From Turnera subulata (Eukaryota > Streptophyta > Magnoliopsida > Malpighiales > Passifloraceae): a stretch of 64,000 bases of DNA. The stretch covers positions 80,048 to 144,047 of the forward strand of contig JAKUCV010002406.1 in the NCBI GenBank assembly GCA_028386065.3. Direction: 5' to 3'. The stretch's first letter is position 1, and each line of letters opens with the position of its first letter. A program made the translations under genes and the position numbers. The notes beneath the pieces are model-generated. The model was not told the DNA's origin. It saw nothing but the letters and a program-made list of their open reading frames with translations, and searched no databases. Positions 35,262-56,246 of this stretch are shown here, one piece after another.

Positions 35262-38200
35262 GCTCGATAGGTGGGAGATGTACAGGATTAATTAGCTGAA
35301 ACAGTAAATTTGAGTTCTTCTCAAGTTCTCAGGTTTGGCCTGACAGGAAGAAACCTGTACCCACCACTAGCTAAGAAGAAGATATGGGCCGGTTCTTCTT
35401 TTGTTTTTGTTGGGTTGCTTAAAATATCTTCATAGGAAAATATCTTTGTATCTCCATGTGGTTAAGTACACAAATCTTTCTGTCAAGAGTCTTCCAGGGA
35501 ACACCACCTATTGCTTTCAACTTCAGAAAGTGCCCTCAATGTGCCAGAAATGCTTGCTAGCTTTGGATGTGTACAAAGACAGATCGGATAGTGAAGATAT
35601 TATTCCACTGTCATTGGATGTGAAACATTTCTGAAGAAAGAAAACTGTGATGTGTATGAAAAATGTAGCATCTGATGGGCTGTACGACTTGGGAACAATA
35701 TCAATTAACAATTCCATCCACAAAGCTGAACTGCTCAAAGGCTTTTCATCTTTGTAACCTATTAGCGTAACACTTCAGTTTGTGCTGATGGTGACTCAGA
35801 TTTGCATTACTTATACTAGTAGTTCAGCATATGTAATTATTAACCCTGAATATTTTAGTTGTTCAATTAGTATTTTCCAGGAATATATAAACTAATTATG
35901 ATAACTAATAATAACAGATATTATTAGAAGTAAACTAGAATTGTTTATTATGGTCTAAAATTTGTGGCATGAATTAGGTTTTTCTCCCTTTCTTATCCAT
36001 TATTGACAAGTACTTTGCACTTGCATTGCAGTTGAAACTTTAGTTTAACTCCCAATCAGGACAGTACGATTTTTTTTGTTTTCCTTTTTCTTTTTTTATT
36101 TGGGTCTTAAGATGAGAGCATACCAAGCCAAAAGTATGGATAAAAATGGAGTGGAAAGTATAAATCTATGGAGCCAATGACACTGACTCTGACACTGACG
36201 ACAATCATCGCATGTGGGATTTTAGCCATTCAATATTTGGCTTTATTGAATATTTTTTTTCAAAGAGCGGAACAATAACATCATTATCAAAGGTTGTCTT
36301 TTTTTTCCTCTCACCAACACCCGCACCCACGGATTTGACGCTATTTTCACGCAGTGGGCACCGGCCTTGCATGGTGGTCGGCTGGTCGCCCATCCTTTAC
36401 TTACTTCCTCCATTCCAGTGTGTATTAATGCAGATTTTATGAGCTGGGATGGATGCCTCTCAACTCAATTGTACGTGTGTAACCAAAATTCTAGCAAATT
36501 TTCGTGGGCAGTTGAAAGTACCCTAGTCAAATATTTGAGACATTTGAATAAGGAAATATTTCAGAAAAAAACATGACAAAAATGCAGCATATGCAATTTT
36601 TGCATCTTTACTTAAACAGATAAAAGGAAATAATGTTTCATTTTTTTTTAAAAAAAAACGTCGGGAATTGAATGCTCAATTGTCGTTATGGATATGGTAT
36701 TTCTGTTCCCGCACACAATCTTCATTTTCCCGGGTCTTTTTCTTTTCACAGAGTGCTCATGTAATATGGTAACACCGCCAAATTTATTTGGGAGGAGTAG
36801 GAAGCAAAACAAAAGAAAAAAGTCATTACACTATAGGAATAAAATAAAGGGTAAAATTTTAAACTGGGATTTGATAGGTTTTGGGTTGGAATTATCTGGT
36901 TGAATGACTGATTGACTGGTATGTTTCTCTTTTTTGGAATCTTTTTAGGATAGTAGACAAACAAAACAACAATCGGGATCTAGTCTTGGATTGGTTGAAT
37001 GGTAGGAAGATACACATCTTTGTCCGTACAATAAAAATTATAACCAAATGCAGGATGTTTGAGGAAAGAAAAGAAATTATCCAAGTGCCCGGATAGAATC
37101 AGGATTAGTAGGGATAAAGCTTGGGATATTGAAGGGGAAAACAAAAATAAAGAAAAAGAATCCAAAAAAGGAGAAGAAATTAGGCAATGGAGAAATGACT
37201 TCTCATCAAAAAAGGGAAATGGAGAAATGGTAGTAAAGATCCACTTCTAAACTTACCCATCATATTTATGTTCAAAATAATAAAAAAAAATTACCCATCA
37301 TAGTTCTTTTTTTCTTTAATCATACCCATCATAGATTTAGGCTCGTGTATTAATGCAAGTGAAGTGCATATGGTCAACAAGTGTTTTCTTTTTTTTCTTT
37401 TTTCTTTTTCTAAAAAGAATGGTCAACAATGAAATTAAGCAGCTGCTGCGACTGCAACGGTGCTACGCCAAGCAACGTCAACGTTTTAATAAATTCCTCG
37501 CCGGTGACCTTCCACCTCACCGTTTGCTGTCTTAGGTGCAGACAGCTCCACAGCCCACAGACAATCGCACACGCCATTCACACTTCATCCACGCGCCACC
37601 CACAAACAATCCCGCATGAAATCCAAAAAAGTGAAAAACACACCCCCGTCAAAAATCTCCAACGGAGATTACGTATTTTTCTGGTAAAAATAACGGGATT
37701 ACGTCGAAGGGAGCACCACCCACCCATGAGACGCGCGTGAGGCGCAGTAAGTAAATTCTGCGTCCACATACAATGCCCTCTGGAGAAAGGAAAATCTCAA
37801 AATAGCCGTTGATGCCCCCACGTGGCGATTTGCCGACAATAACAGCTTCTTATTAGTAGTTTATTGTTTAAAGTCGGTACCCTGACGCTAGCTTACCTTG
37901 AACTGAATGGAGAGTCGTTTGACGCGTTTCTGCCTTTTCTTCCCGTTGGACAATAAATAAATAAATAAATAAATAAAACAAAACATGCTTTTGTCTTTTA
38001 ACTACTCCACCAGTGCAAGATCATTCTCGAGAGAAAGATAGTGAAAAAGATAGAAAGCAAGAGAAAAAAAAAATCCCCAAACACAGAAACCCCACCAGAG
38101 ATCATCACATCACATTAACATTACCCTACCCAGGAAGCCGTTTGCAAGCACGCACGCACATCCTAAGCTAACGGAACAAACTAACCTAACTTTCTCTTTC

Positions 38201-39268
38201 ACACACAACCCACACCAGCCATGGTTCACACTCAGCTTGCTTTTTTTACTGGTGTAGTTTCCTTCCTTTCCTTCACTGTTAGTTAACCCTATCACCGAGA
38301 GCTTTATTATTTTGTTTTGTTTTGGCAAAAAGTGTGGAGACGGCAATTAGTGATAATTATTTGTGATCGAGGAGAGGGGAGGGGGCGTGTATGGTGGCGT
38401 GAGTGCTACTTATCCTCTCCGGGACAAGTTGGAGTGGGGGGAATAATGATGTTACTTTGGTTGAGCTAAAAAGCAATCCAAACACCTCCCTATCTCGTCT
38501 TAGAGATACGCAAAACATAAGAAAGAAGAAAAGCCCCAATCTTTCCATTTTCCCGAGGCAAGTTCCAGTGTGCGGGTGAAGCAACGGAATCCCGATTACT
38601 GTTGTTAATCCATATATAATTACATAGTAAGCCAAATCTCCCACCACCTCCCTTTCTGTTTTTGGTCTGTTTTGATTCTGTTACTGCTCTTCATAAGTAT
38701 GTTGCTGATTTTGGACATGTTTATCTTGATTTGTATTACCTGAAGCTATAATGTGTATTGCTTTCTTTTGTTGCTCCTGAAATATCTCTTTCTTCCAAAA
38801 AGGGTAAAGTTTTCTTCTTTTGGTTTCCCCTTTTTCCTGGATAGTGAGTTACACTGTTGAATTTCTCCTGCTAACAAGAAATTGTCACTTTTGTAGAACT
38901 ATGTCTTTGCTATCGTTATAATTCAGCGATCTCTTATCCTTCTATGAAGATCATCGATTTTCACTTTACTGTTTAGCTGCATTTGCTGAACTTTTTTTTA
39001 CAAGTTTAATAGCTCTTTTGTGTTCTTTTTTCTTTTTATTTTTCTGGTGATGTTATGTAAGATGAATTTGACACTGGAATGTTTAAAAAGGGGATTAAGC
39101 ACTGAGCAAAACTTAATTTTCATTTTTTTGGGATAATTATTTACTAAATTGCTTGACATTTGTATCTTTTTTGTGCCAATTTCTTTTCTTGGCTGTGATG
39201 TTATAAGTTTTGTCTCAGTCTGTTCTTGTTTCTTTTGCAGGGAAATAACATCTTTGTTGAGGAAATAA
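35262..39268. other. 4-kb spacer between the divergent RbcX1 and OSCA1 genes
   Basis: It holds the RbcX1 promoter, AT-rich intergenic DNA and the OSCA1 promoter and 5' UTR. An acceptor TTTTGCAG at 39233-39240, behind a T-rich tract and 28 bases before the OSCA1 ATG, suggests a 5' UTR intron; its donor is not fixed. Short open frames around 37400-37770 show no homology. No other gene seen. Confidence 0.55.
37952..37978. repeat. (AAAT)n microsatellite
   Basis: Six to seven AAAT units about 1.3 kb before the OSCA1 start codon, in its promoter or 5' UTR. Confidence 0.85.
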
Positions 39269-42200
39269 ATGGCGACTCTTTTAGATATTACGGTTTCCGG
39301 AGCCATAAATCTTCTAACTGCCTTCATTTTCCTTTTGGCATTTGCAATTTTGAGGCTTCAGCCCTTCAATGATAGGGTTTATTTTCCAAAATGGTATCTT
39401 AAGGGCTTGAGGAACAGCCCCACGCGCTCGGGGGCATTCGTGACGAGGTTTGTCAATTTGGACTTCAGATCATATCTGAAGTTTTTGAATTGGATGCCTG
39501 AAGCACTCAAAATGCCTGAACCTGAGCTTATTGAACATGCGGGATTGGATTCTGCTGTTTACTTGCGCATCTACTTGATGGGGTATGCTATAGTTTGTCT
39601 ACAATATACTCCAGTTATCAATAACCACCAAGTACTCCTTACCTGTTATAGATTTATTAGGAGTTTTAGTAGCTGTGTCCCACTGCTACGTGTGGATTCT
39701 CTTGACATGAAAGCTACTGCGTATCTCAGCGTCTTGCTATGTCCGGTGTTATGTACTCAGTTCTCTTTTTCATTTGGTTATCTGTTATCCGTGCTCTCAG
39801 TTGATTGTTTCATCATTGGTTTCTTTAATACTGCATCATCAAATGCTAGCATTGTTTTGATTTCTATTCTGTTTCTTTTCTTGTCCTTTTGGATTCTCTT
39901 TCCTGATTATAACTAAAGGCAGAAAGTTCTGATCAAGTATTCAAAATGCGCGGAGCTCGTGAAGCAAAATAGTTTTCTTATCATTTGTCAAATAGTAAAT
40001 TAAGGATTTGAAAGAATGAACTTTAAGAATGTGCATATAGTTTGATCGTTGTGGTTTTTCTAGTCTTGGACTGGTCTTTTCTTGCTTTCATATTTGCATG
40101 CATCATCAGAGGGTTTCAATTTAAAGGTACTTTCTGGCATGGGGACAAATATTTGAAAGTCTGTTGCCCCTTCTGTTGTTAGTAGAATATTATTTGTGGG
40201 CTAATACTTTTGGCCACTGAGTAAGCATTGTTCCTTAGCTTTAGCTGTTGCCAACTAAATGTTTCTTAGATGTTTTTCTTATCTATTATTAGCACTAAGT
40301 TCCTCAATATTGCTTTTGCAGGCTTAAGATATTTGTCCCTATTGCTATGCTTGCTTGGGCTGTGCTGGTCCCAGTTAATTGGACAAACAAAACTTTGGAA
40401 CTGGACAAGCTGGTAGCCAATGTGACTGCTAGTGACATCGACAAGCTTTCCATTTCAAATATACCCCTTAAATCACACAGGTGAGACTCTAACTTCTGGT
40501 TCTCTGCAGTCTGCAGGTTTCAAGAAACCACTGATACAGTCACATTTGCTTATGCGAAGTCTTTTACCTTGTGTACAACATGAGAACTTTTACATGCAGT
40601 AATTTCTGTCTGTATTAAGCTACTTAATGGTTAATTTACCCAATACTATCTGACAAATCAATCTTCTCAAAATAGGATTTGATCTTTGGGTGATTTTCTT
40701 TGTGTTTTTGTGAGTCAATGTAATGGCACTGTCAAATAAACTCTTCGAGTTTGTGCATATCCTAGTCCATGCAACTTGTGGCTTGCAATTGCTTCTTATT
40801 TCCAGGGATATCTGCTTTACTTCTATTCAGTTTTGCATGCAATATGTGGTATTATTATTCTGTAATAACATTACAATTCAATGCATGCAGGTTTTGGGCG
40901 CATATAGTGGTAGCCTATGCTTTTACTTTTTGGACATGCTATGTGCTACTCGGGGAGTATGCAAAAGTTGCTTCAATGCGATTGCGATTTCTTTCCTCGG
41001 AAAAACGTCGCCCAGATCAATTTACAGTACGAGATAAACTGTTTCCCACCAAATTAAGAATTCATTTTCTTAATTTTTATTCTTTCACTATTAAAAGTTT
41101 TAAAGGAAAATCGAAGCTTCATTTAATTTTATTGTAGCAAAAGATTCCAAATTAGTTCTGTAAACAGCTGCTCGTTTACATGCTTCTATTTTGGAAGCTT
41201 CTGAGATGGAATTCACTTTTTGCAGGTCCTTGTTCGGAATGTTCCACCAGATCCTGATGAATCTGTCAGTGAGCTAGTGGAACACTTTTTTTTGGTGAAT
41301 CATCCAGATCATTATCTTACACATCAGGTATCCCCTTGGTTTTAAAACCCCATCTGGCAGAAGTCTGCAAAGTTGTTTGATTAATGTGATATAATTCTAA
41401 AATTAGGGTCCTGTATTTTGAAAACGAAAGATGAGAGAAAAGCTTGCAAATGATATCAATAGACTTGCAGTAACAATGATTTGCTTGAACAAGTTGTAAA
41501 AATAGATGCCAAGAAACCTTGCTATGGCAGACATGTGGAACTCATAAGCACATGCATATCAAACATATACTTTCAAAAGCATGCCAACTCCCAATATTGA
41601 CAAATATAGCATTAGTTATTAAGAGTTGATAATACGAAATGCAATGAGAGATCACCGCCCAAAGCACAATTGACCCACAAGACAACCACCACAGGTTCAA
41701 ACAAAAGAATATTTCAATATATTATTTGCAAATCATTTTTACTCTCTGGGTTTTATTGCATCAGGTTTTGATTTTTGATATTATTTGCAAGCCTTCCATT
41801 TGTTATCAAGTGCCCCATTTTTCCTGGGTTCTGCAACGTAGCATTTCCTGTTTCATCCATTATTTAGTGAGTCTAACAAATATTCAATTTAGGTGTAACT
41901 GAACGTCTCCTTTTGACCTAGCAATTAGAGAAAAAAATCATAGGACGTTTTGTTGATCTAGGAATTTTTATATCTCTTTTTGTCATTTGGAGCATGCTGG
42001 TTTAATGGATCAGATACGAAAGAACAAGCCTAATTTAAGAAAACATGAATTCTGGTGCACCAAAGATAAAGCGCTCTTAGTTCAGTTTGGTAGAACCTGG
42101 GTCTCCAAAACCCAATGTCGTAGTCTCCAAATTCTCAACGTGAATTCTATGTCCAACAGAGTTGGTACTCAGCAGCCTCATTATAACTAACTGCTACTAC

Positions 42201-45200
42201 TTCAGTAACAAAACTACGACTCCTGATGACAGAAGATAACTACTCCTAGAAAAATATTAGCTTTGGTTTGAAAAAGAAAAGGATGAGGGCCCCTAATGAA
42301 GTAGAATTTAGTGCCAGACTCATAATGACAGCAGGTTTGGGGAAATATCTTCTTTTTCTACCTCCTTTTTTCCCATGCTACTCCCTCTCATGGTAACCGG
42401 ACTAATTTTCAGTCTCCGTGATGCTCCTAAATTTCTAGTAAACTTTTTGCTTCAATGCTCAAAATACTTGATTTGCGCACGCTTTAGTCAACAATTTAGG
42501 TAGTGTGGAACTGTACAATAGGAGGTACTCCAAAAGGAAACAAGAGAGGATATGCTTACACCTGAGTGGTTTGAGCTTGCCTGCTTATCCAGGAGATGCA
42601 TATCTCTTCTTCTCTACTGCTGCTATTTGAAACATAATTTTTATGGTCCTGAGAGGTTTAAATCGAAAAGTCAGTAAAGTAATCTTTGAATATGTGAAAA
42701 AAACTTGTGCAGGTGGTATGTAACGCTAACAAACTAGCTAGTTTGGTTAAGAAGAAGAAAAAGATGCAGAACTGGCTGGACTACTACCAGCTTAAATTTT
42801 CCCGGAACCAATCGCAGCGGCCTACTATGAAGGTATTTTTGAATTCTGTCCTGTATATAACAGAAACTCTTAGCTACAGACACTTTAATTTTGATCTTGA
42901 GGTATATTTTTCCACTGTATTATTGTTTCAGACTGGTTTTCTTGGATGTTGGGGAGAGAAAGTAGATGCTATTGACCATCATATAGCGGAGATTGACAAA
43001 CTATCAAAAGAAGTAAGTGCAAAGGTTCAGCTGTTCATTATCTCTAATTTCCCCAAAGTTCTGAACTGATCCTTTTCTATTGGCTAACTATGGTAACATG
43101 TATTTAATACTTGCTTATGAAAAGGTTATCTAAGTACTTCCAGTTTCCTAAAGGATGACACCCGTTTTAGTGTTGGTATCTGAATCGCAACTCTAATTTG
43201 GGAAGGTTGCTTTGCTCTTGCTCAGATAAAAACAGAGAGAGAATTAGTTTTGAAGGACCCAAAATCTATAATGCCAGCAGCATTTGTTTCATTCAAAACT
43301 CGATGGGGTGCAGCCGTTTGTGCACAAACTCAACAATCAAGCAATCCAACTTTGTGGCTAACAGATTGGGCTCCAGAGCCACGTGATGTTTACTGGCAAA
43401 ACTTGGCCATTCCATATGTGTCCCTCACAGTTCGAAAGCTGATAATTGCGGTTGCTTTCTTCTTCCTTACCTTCTTTTTCATGATCCCTATTGCATTTGT
43501 GCAATCTCTTGCAAGTATCGAGGGGATAGAAAAAGCAGCTCCCTTTCTGAAGCCCATAATTGAAACGTTAGTTTTCTTGCATCACAGATTCTGCTCATTT
43601 AGTTGTAACGTAACTTTTCCCGGTTATCAATTACTAATGTGTCTTATGTTCTTGTACAGAAAGTTTATTAAATCATTTATTCAAGGTTTTTTGCCTGGGA
43701 TTGCTTTGAAGCTTTTTCTGATCTTCTTGCCGACAATATTGATGATAATGTCTAAATTTGAGGGCTTCATATCTATATCTTCTTTGGAGAGGCGATCAGC
43801 CACAAGATATTACATTTTCGTCATTGTGAATGTATTCCTTGGGAGCATTCTTACTGGTGCTGCGTTTGAACAGTTAGACTCTTTCCTGAAGCAATCTGCT
43901 GGCGAGTATGTTATACTGAAAACTTTTCATATCTATTTGTTTGGTATTCTCTGTATTTATTTATTTAGTATTATTGTCTTCTACTTTCTAAAGCCTTTAG
44001 AGCATGTGGTGAGCACATGTCATTGGATGTTCTGCAGCTTGAAATGATTTTATTACTATTTATTCCCTTAACTTACCTAGCCTACAGTTTAGAAGAAACC
44101 GCATCATACACTGATGTCTCCTCATAATTCAATGAATTCTACGGTTGTCTTTGTTCACTGATTTATTCATTCATCTGATTTGGTTTATACAGATATAGGT
44201 TTCATATATTGTTACATCTTATCTTCTAGAATTATGGTAAAATCTCTTCTTTGCTCATTTCCTTACTACTCTGCAGAATTCCAAAAACAATTGGGGTTGC
44301 TATTCCAATGAAAGCAACTTTCTTCATAACCTATATAATGGTTGACGGATGGGCCGGAATAGCAGGAGAGGTCTTGATGCTGAAACCACTCATAATCTAC
44401 CATCTGAAGAATTTCTTTCTCGTGAAGACTGAGAAAGATAGGGAAGAGGCGATGGATCCTGGAAGCCTTGGTTTCAATACTGGAGAACCTCGGATACAAC
44501 TATATTTTCTGCTAGGGCTTGTGTATGCCCCAGTTACTCCTGTTCTCCTTCCATTCATAATTATCTTCTTTGCCTTTGCCTATGTTGTCTTCCGTCATCA
44601 GGTAAAGTGTGGATAATTTGGTTTTTAATTTTTTAAATCAGTTTGTGAGATAATTTTGCATATTTTTTTGGATACTAATATGCATAATTTTGCATATAAA
44701 TAAGGTCAATATCTTACTGGTTAAATAAGGTTATTTTAGGCCAACTAAGAGAACATGTGGTTGCTAACAATGCAGCAAAATCAGAAAACTTGCTGCTGAC
44801 GATTTAAGTGACTCTTGTACTGGATTCTTTTAAGATTGAATTGTAGAATCAGGGATGTTAACCCTGAATCTGGAGCTGCAATATGTCAAAAACTCTTTTC
44901 TAGATGGTAACAATTTTTGACGTTGAAGTTGTAGTCTGCTACTAGATATTGTTTTTTTTAACAGTGCTACTAGATGTTGAAGGCTTTTGTTCTTGAGTTC
45001 ATATGTAGGCATAAAAAGTTTGTTGAAGAACTCTAGGAAGGTAATGCTGTTAACGTGTTACCTCTCAATATCTTCAAAATCTAGCTCTTCAGGAGATCAA
45101 TTTGGCTGCCTCTCTGTTGTGCTGCATTGCTAACTCATTCAAAAAACATTATACCCATGGCATAATGCATTTCAGAATCATTTCTAACCATTTGGAATTA

Positions 45201-45891
45201 TCATGCAGATCATAAATGTTTACAACCAAGAGTATGAGAGTGGTGCGCAATTCTGGCCTGATGTCCACGGACGTATTATTGTTGGATTGGTGATCTCTCA
45301 GTTGCTTATGATGGGACTGTTGAGTACAAAGGAAGCTGCGCAGTCAACACCATTTCTTATTGCTCTTCCCGTACTCACAATAGCATTTCATAGATACTGC
45401 AAAGGCCGTTATGAACCCGCATTTGTTAGATATCCACTGCAGGTGTGTTCTTATCTACATATTGCAAGCTTGAATCAGTTTTCTCCTTTGTCCTATCTTA
45501 TTTTGCCTAGACGTGAAGATACTAGTCTCTCATGTTGTGGATTTATGGAGCCATCACCCAGTACAGTCTCTCATATGTGGCCAAGGGGATTTTTTTTTTC
45601 TTAATTTGTCCTGTGTTGTTGTTGTAGGAGGCAATGATTAAAGATACACTTGAACGTGCAAGGGAACCACACTTCAATTTGAAAGCCTACCTTCAAAGCG
45701 CATACGTGCATCCAGTTTTTAAAGAGAGTGAAGAAGACGAAGATGATTATGTAAGTGAAAAGTTGGAAACGGAGAGCGTGCTTGTACCTACAAAACGCCA
45801 GTCGCGAAGGAATACACCCGTCCCCAGCAAGATCAGTGGCGCATCTTCGCCATCTCTGTCCGAACCTGTTAAGGAACATGGGGAACCGTGA
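39269..45891 (+). CDS. OSCA1: OSCA1-type hyperosmolality-gated calcium-permeable channel
   Basis: Eleven coding exons: 39269-39582, 40322-40480, 40891-41026, 41226-41327, 42713-42832, 42932-43012, 43226-43566, 43660-43905, 44277-44601, 45209-45442 and 45628-45891. They give 773 residues, one more than my recollection of Arabidopsis OSCA1.1. The protein is a TMEM16-like, mechanically and osmotically gated cation channel of the plasma membrane. An N-terminal TM (about 7-27) and two more (about 106-123, 159-178) precede a cytosolic domain (VLVRNVPPDPDESVSELVEH; DWAPEPRDVYWQNLAIPYVS). The pore-forming TM block follows: SKFEGFISISSLERR, VDGWAGIAGEVLMLKPL, GEPRIQLYFLLGLVYAPVTP, GRYEPAFVRYPLQ. The tail has an acidic stretch and PTKRQSRRNTP. 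Neighbouring genes match OSCA1.1 at At4g04340; SRF8 and EBS nearby match OSCA1.2, so this is probably the single pre-duplication copy. Confidence 0.93.
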
Positions 45892-46601
45892 TTCATACAT
45901 AGACTATGCATCTGTCTCACGCTGTACATTTGACGCAAGAGAATGTTGTTTGTGTCATAAAATTGTAAATTAAACTGGTTAATAGGTAGTTTGCTCAACA
46001 CTTGTATCATAGATGGAAAAGAGAATTGTCAAAATATTTCTGAAAGTCTGGATTTTGTGGCAATTGGTTGAGAGGCATTGGAAGGTTGAAGTTTAGATTA
46101 AGTAGAGAATGATACGAGGGAGATGCTTGTATGCGAATTCTTCTGTTGGCTTGTAAGTCATATCCCAGTAAAGGCCTTTTTCTGTCGTGTTTCTTTCTTT
46201 CCCCTTTATCCCACACATTAGAGCGCTTCCTGATGCCTAAACCATTAGAGCGCTTCCTGATGCCTAAACCACGGAAAACCTTGAAGACATACTAAATTTG
46301 TGAGGGTGCCAAATATAAAGACAAGAGGAAGAGTTTATCTACGATTCTGCCATTAATGGTAATACACGTGTTTCGCGGGTTTTGCCGAGAGAAGGGAGAA
46401 AGAAGAACGGGAACCACTGGAAAAAAAAAAAATCTTTTAAAACAAAACTAAAACCCAACGTCATCATCGTCATCATCATCTGGAACTGGGTAACAAAGAA
46501 GAGCCAGACCAGCCAGTAGCGCCAAACGTTATCAACAAAACAAACATTTCCTTTCTATCTTTTTGAATTTGAACAGAACAAAATAACGGAATAATCTGAT
46601 A
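45892..46601. other. Spacer between OSCA1 and the leucyl-tRNA synthetase gene
   Basis: 710 bp between two genes on the same strand: the OSCA1 3' UTR, a 27-bp tandem duplication at 46216-46269, an A-run, and the LeuRS promoter and 5' UTR with a CATCAT-rich patch at 46461-46480. Confidence 0.6.
46216..46269. repeat. Perfect 27-bp tandem duplication
   Basis: CATTAGAGCGCTTCC followed by TGATGCCTAAAC occurs at 46216-46242 and repeats exactly at 46243-46269. It lies between OSCA1 and LeuRS, about 330 bp before the LeuRS start. Confidence 0.95.
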
Positions 46602-53496
<6,895 letters not shown>

Positions 53497-56246
53497 TCCA
53501 TTTGACCTAATATTAGAGTTGGTTCCATCAACTCATTTTAAATGGAGGTGGTCTTACTGCAACGGTGGACCTGCAGCGTCTGCACTTGAAATGAGCATTT
53601 TTGGAAGAGGCACTTATGCAGTAAGCATTCTCAGTTTTTCCTTCATACATGTCCACATAAGGAAACTTTTTGGACAATGGCATGCCACAACTGATTTAAA
53701 AGCCGTGCATCTTGAATCAATGATCGAAAAGTGTCAATAAGTAGACTTTTGTTTTTTTGTACGTAGAAGTAGAGACCTTGTTTCATCCTATAGTTACTGC
53801 GGAAAGTGACTTTTAGTCCGGTGTATGATCATAGTTGGCAATTACAGGTGCCAGAAATTTGTTGATTTAGTGCATGAAGATAGCATGTTTTGTTGATTTG
53901 CCTTTTCTTTATTGATACAGTTGATGTCGAAGTCGAAAGCTCAAGCTGGTGACTTAGCCCCTCTTGCCTCTTGCTTTACCGAAGTCAAGTGCTAGTAAGT
54001 TAAACAGCTTATTAAAAGTTTTTTCATTCTGACATAGGGGATTGCCATGGTACATTATCAAGGGTACACACCTTTGGTTACATGGACCAGTCATTTTCTT
54101 TATGAATAATTATATGAAATTTTAAAATTAGAATATGATAATTTTCAATCTTTTGATTTTTTTTTCTTTCATCGAATAAATTGTGTCATTTCTTATTAAA
54201 GAGCTATCCCTTACCAGAAATGTAAGATCATCCCACAATGCATCAGGTTCGGTACATACTTTGGATCTCTGGCTAATGCTAGTCATGCGATTACAGGTTC
54301 ATCGTCATGTAACAGTCAACAAATGCCATGAGGATTGGAACAGAGAATCTTGATCTGATGATGTACTTACATCTATATACTGTTAAATAAACGGATTGAG
54401 TTAACTTTGCGTAGTTTGCGGTGGAGTAAAAGAAATCAGAGGTGCAAAAAGGCCAACATAATAAAGAGCCTTAAACTACAAACGGAGGTTAAAAAAATAA
54501 AAAAGAAGAAGAAGAAGAAGAAGAAGAAAGGATTATGTATCCTATAAAGAGAAGAAAAGAATACAAAGCTCGTGACGTGATTTGATAACTTACTAGTACA
54601 AGAAAATATGAGAAAGAATGTATCAATATCAATAACATCCCAAGCCAGATAATTATCATAATCCCTGCTACATATATTAGTACTAATAGATTATAAATTA
54701 TCTCCCCCCCCTATAGTTTTGGGATGCGTATTTGCACCTCGTGCAATTGTTTGGAAGGCCTTGCTGGCTATGAGGAAATGATTTGAGTTCCTAATGACTG
54801 CTACTGTCAAGTTGGCAACCTGATTCTTTCTTGACCCATAAGGCATAGACATGTTGGTAGTTTTATGTCTTTTTCATTGCTGTTGTTTTGATACTGTGGC
54901 ACACTTGTAACAGTTTTGGAACCCGCCAGAATTTTGTTTTTGGGTTTAACTGTAGCGTTATGGAAAGGTAAATAGACCAATGAGTGAAGTGCAGGGAAGG
55001 AGGAATAATTTGAACATAAGGGATTAAAGCCTTTTTTCATCCTTGTGTTACACCATAAAGCTGAAAGTCATACTTGTATTGGTTTTGGTCTATTTTCATC
55101 CCTCTGTCCATGGGTTTTAACTTGTTTTCATCCTTCTAAATAGGTCGAAAAGACGAACACAAAGATGAAAATAAGACATTTCACAAATAGAGAGATAAAA
55201 ATAAGCCAAAATTTAATAGAGGGATGACTTCCAACTTTGAAGTCTAATGCAAGGATGAAAAAACACTTTATTCCGAACATAAGTAATGAGAAAACAAGGT
55301 GTACATATTCTCGACAGAACCAAATGCTTATAATGTGAAACGGGGAATGTGAAATTGCCAAAAGCCAAAAGCAACACAAATTAGTGCAAATTAGGTTGAC
55401 CACACACCAAACCCTTTTTCTCTTACAATAGCCAGATATCAAGGGAACGGTAAGTAACTAAAAAGGAACCAGTTTCCCCAAATTTCTTCCAAGTCGTTCC
55501 AAAGGTTCATTCTCTTTTGAATCGCCACTCCCTCGTGGGTCACAGAATCCCACCGGCCACCTGTCCACCTCCCCACCTCTAGGACGGTGCCGTTCGATGT
55601 AAACTGTGCATTGGTATATTAAACAAATAATTCATTAATTTAAATGCCTAGTGGGTCCCCTCAACTCTCTGCTGCCATAATCAGAAGAACAACCCAACAG
55701 TTGGCTTTAGCTTTCGCCTCACCCATCCAAAGACACATAAAAAACAGATATCCAAAATAGTCCATCATGTCATATCACAAGAAGAAGAAATAAAGCAGGT
55801 TTACTCTAATGTGTATGGACAAAATCAATGAGAGTCACTCACCTGATTGTCCATGATAATCATAATTAAGTGTGATTCGGGTCGAATCTTATTAATTAGG
55901 GCAAAACACGCAATACTGGATATGGAAAAAAAAAAAAAAAGAGAAAGACAACAAAATATTTAAAAGAAGAAAGAAAGAAAACAAAATATTCATAAAAAGA
56001 AAGAAAGAAAGGAAGACAACAAAATAACTAAGCTAGATAGTTCTGAAGTAAAGAAGAAGGCAATCCAATAACTCCGCTATTCATCTTCATCGACTGGAAA
56101 GCCAAAGCCAAAACCTTTCTCCCATTTACTTATGGGGCTTAAATTTGGGAATGCTCCCTACTCGGAAAAGCTTGGAGCTTGATTGGCGGAAGAATCCCAG
56201 CAGCAAGGAAGGAGGAAAAAGGTGGTGGTGGTGGTGGAGGAGGAGG
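53497..56246. other. 2.75-kb spacer between LeuRS and the GT14 gene
   Basis: The LeuRS 3' UTR, AT-rich DNA, a GAA microsatellite, A-rich tracts near 55925-56015 and the GT14 promoter. Short frames (for example 53486-53740) have no support. No gene seen. Confidence 0.55.
54503..54529. repeat. (GAA)n microsatellite
   Basis: About nine AAG/GAA units following an A-rich tract, intergenic. Confidence 0.9.

Noticed and set aside
37429..37769. Cys- and His-containing frames upstream of OSCA1
   Set aside because: No recognisable domain or splice logic; they overlap each other on opposite strands.
39583..39916. Read-through of the first OSCA1 coding exon (hydrophobic frame to 39916)
   Set aside because: The GTATGC donor after 39582 and the next exon at 40322 restore the conserved OSCA sequence; the extension is intron.
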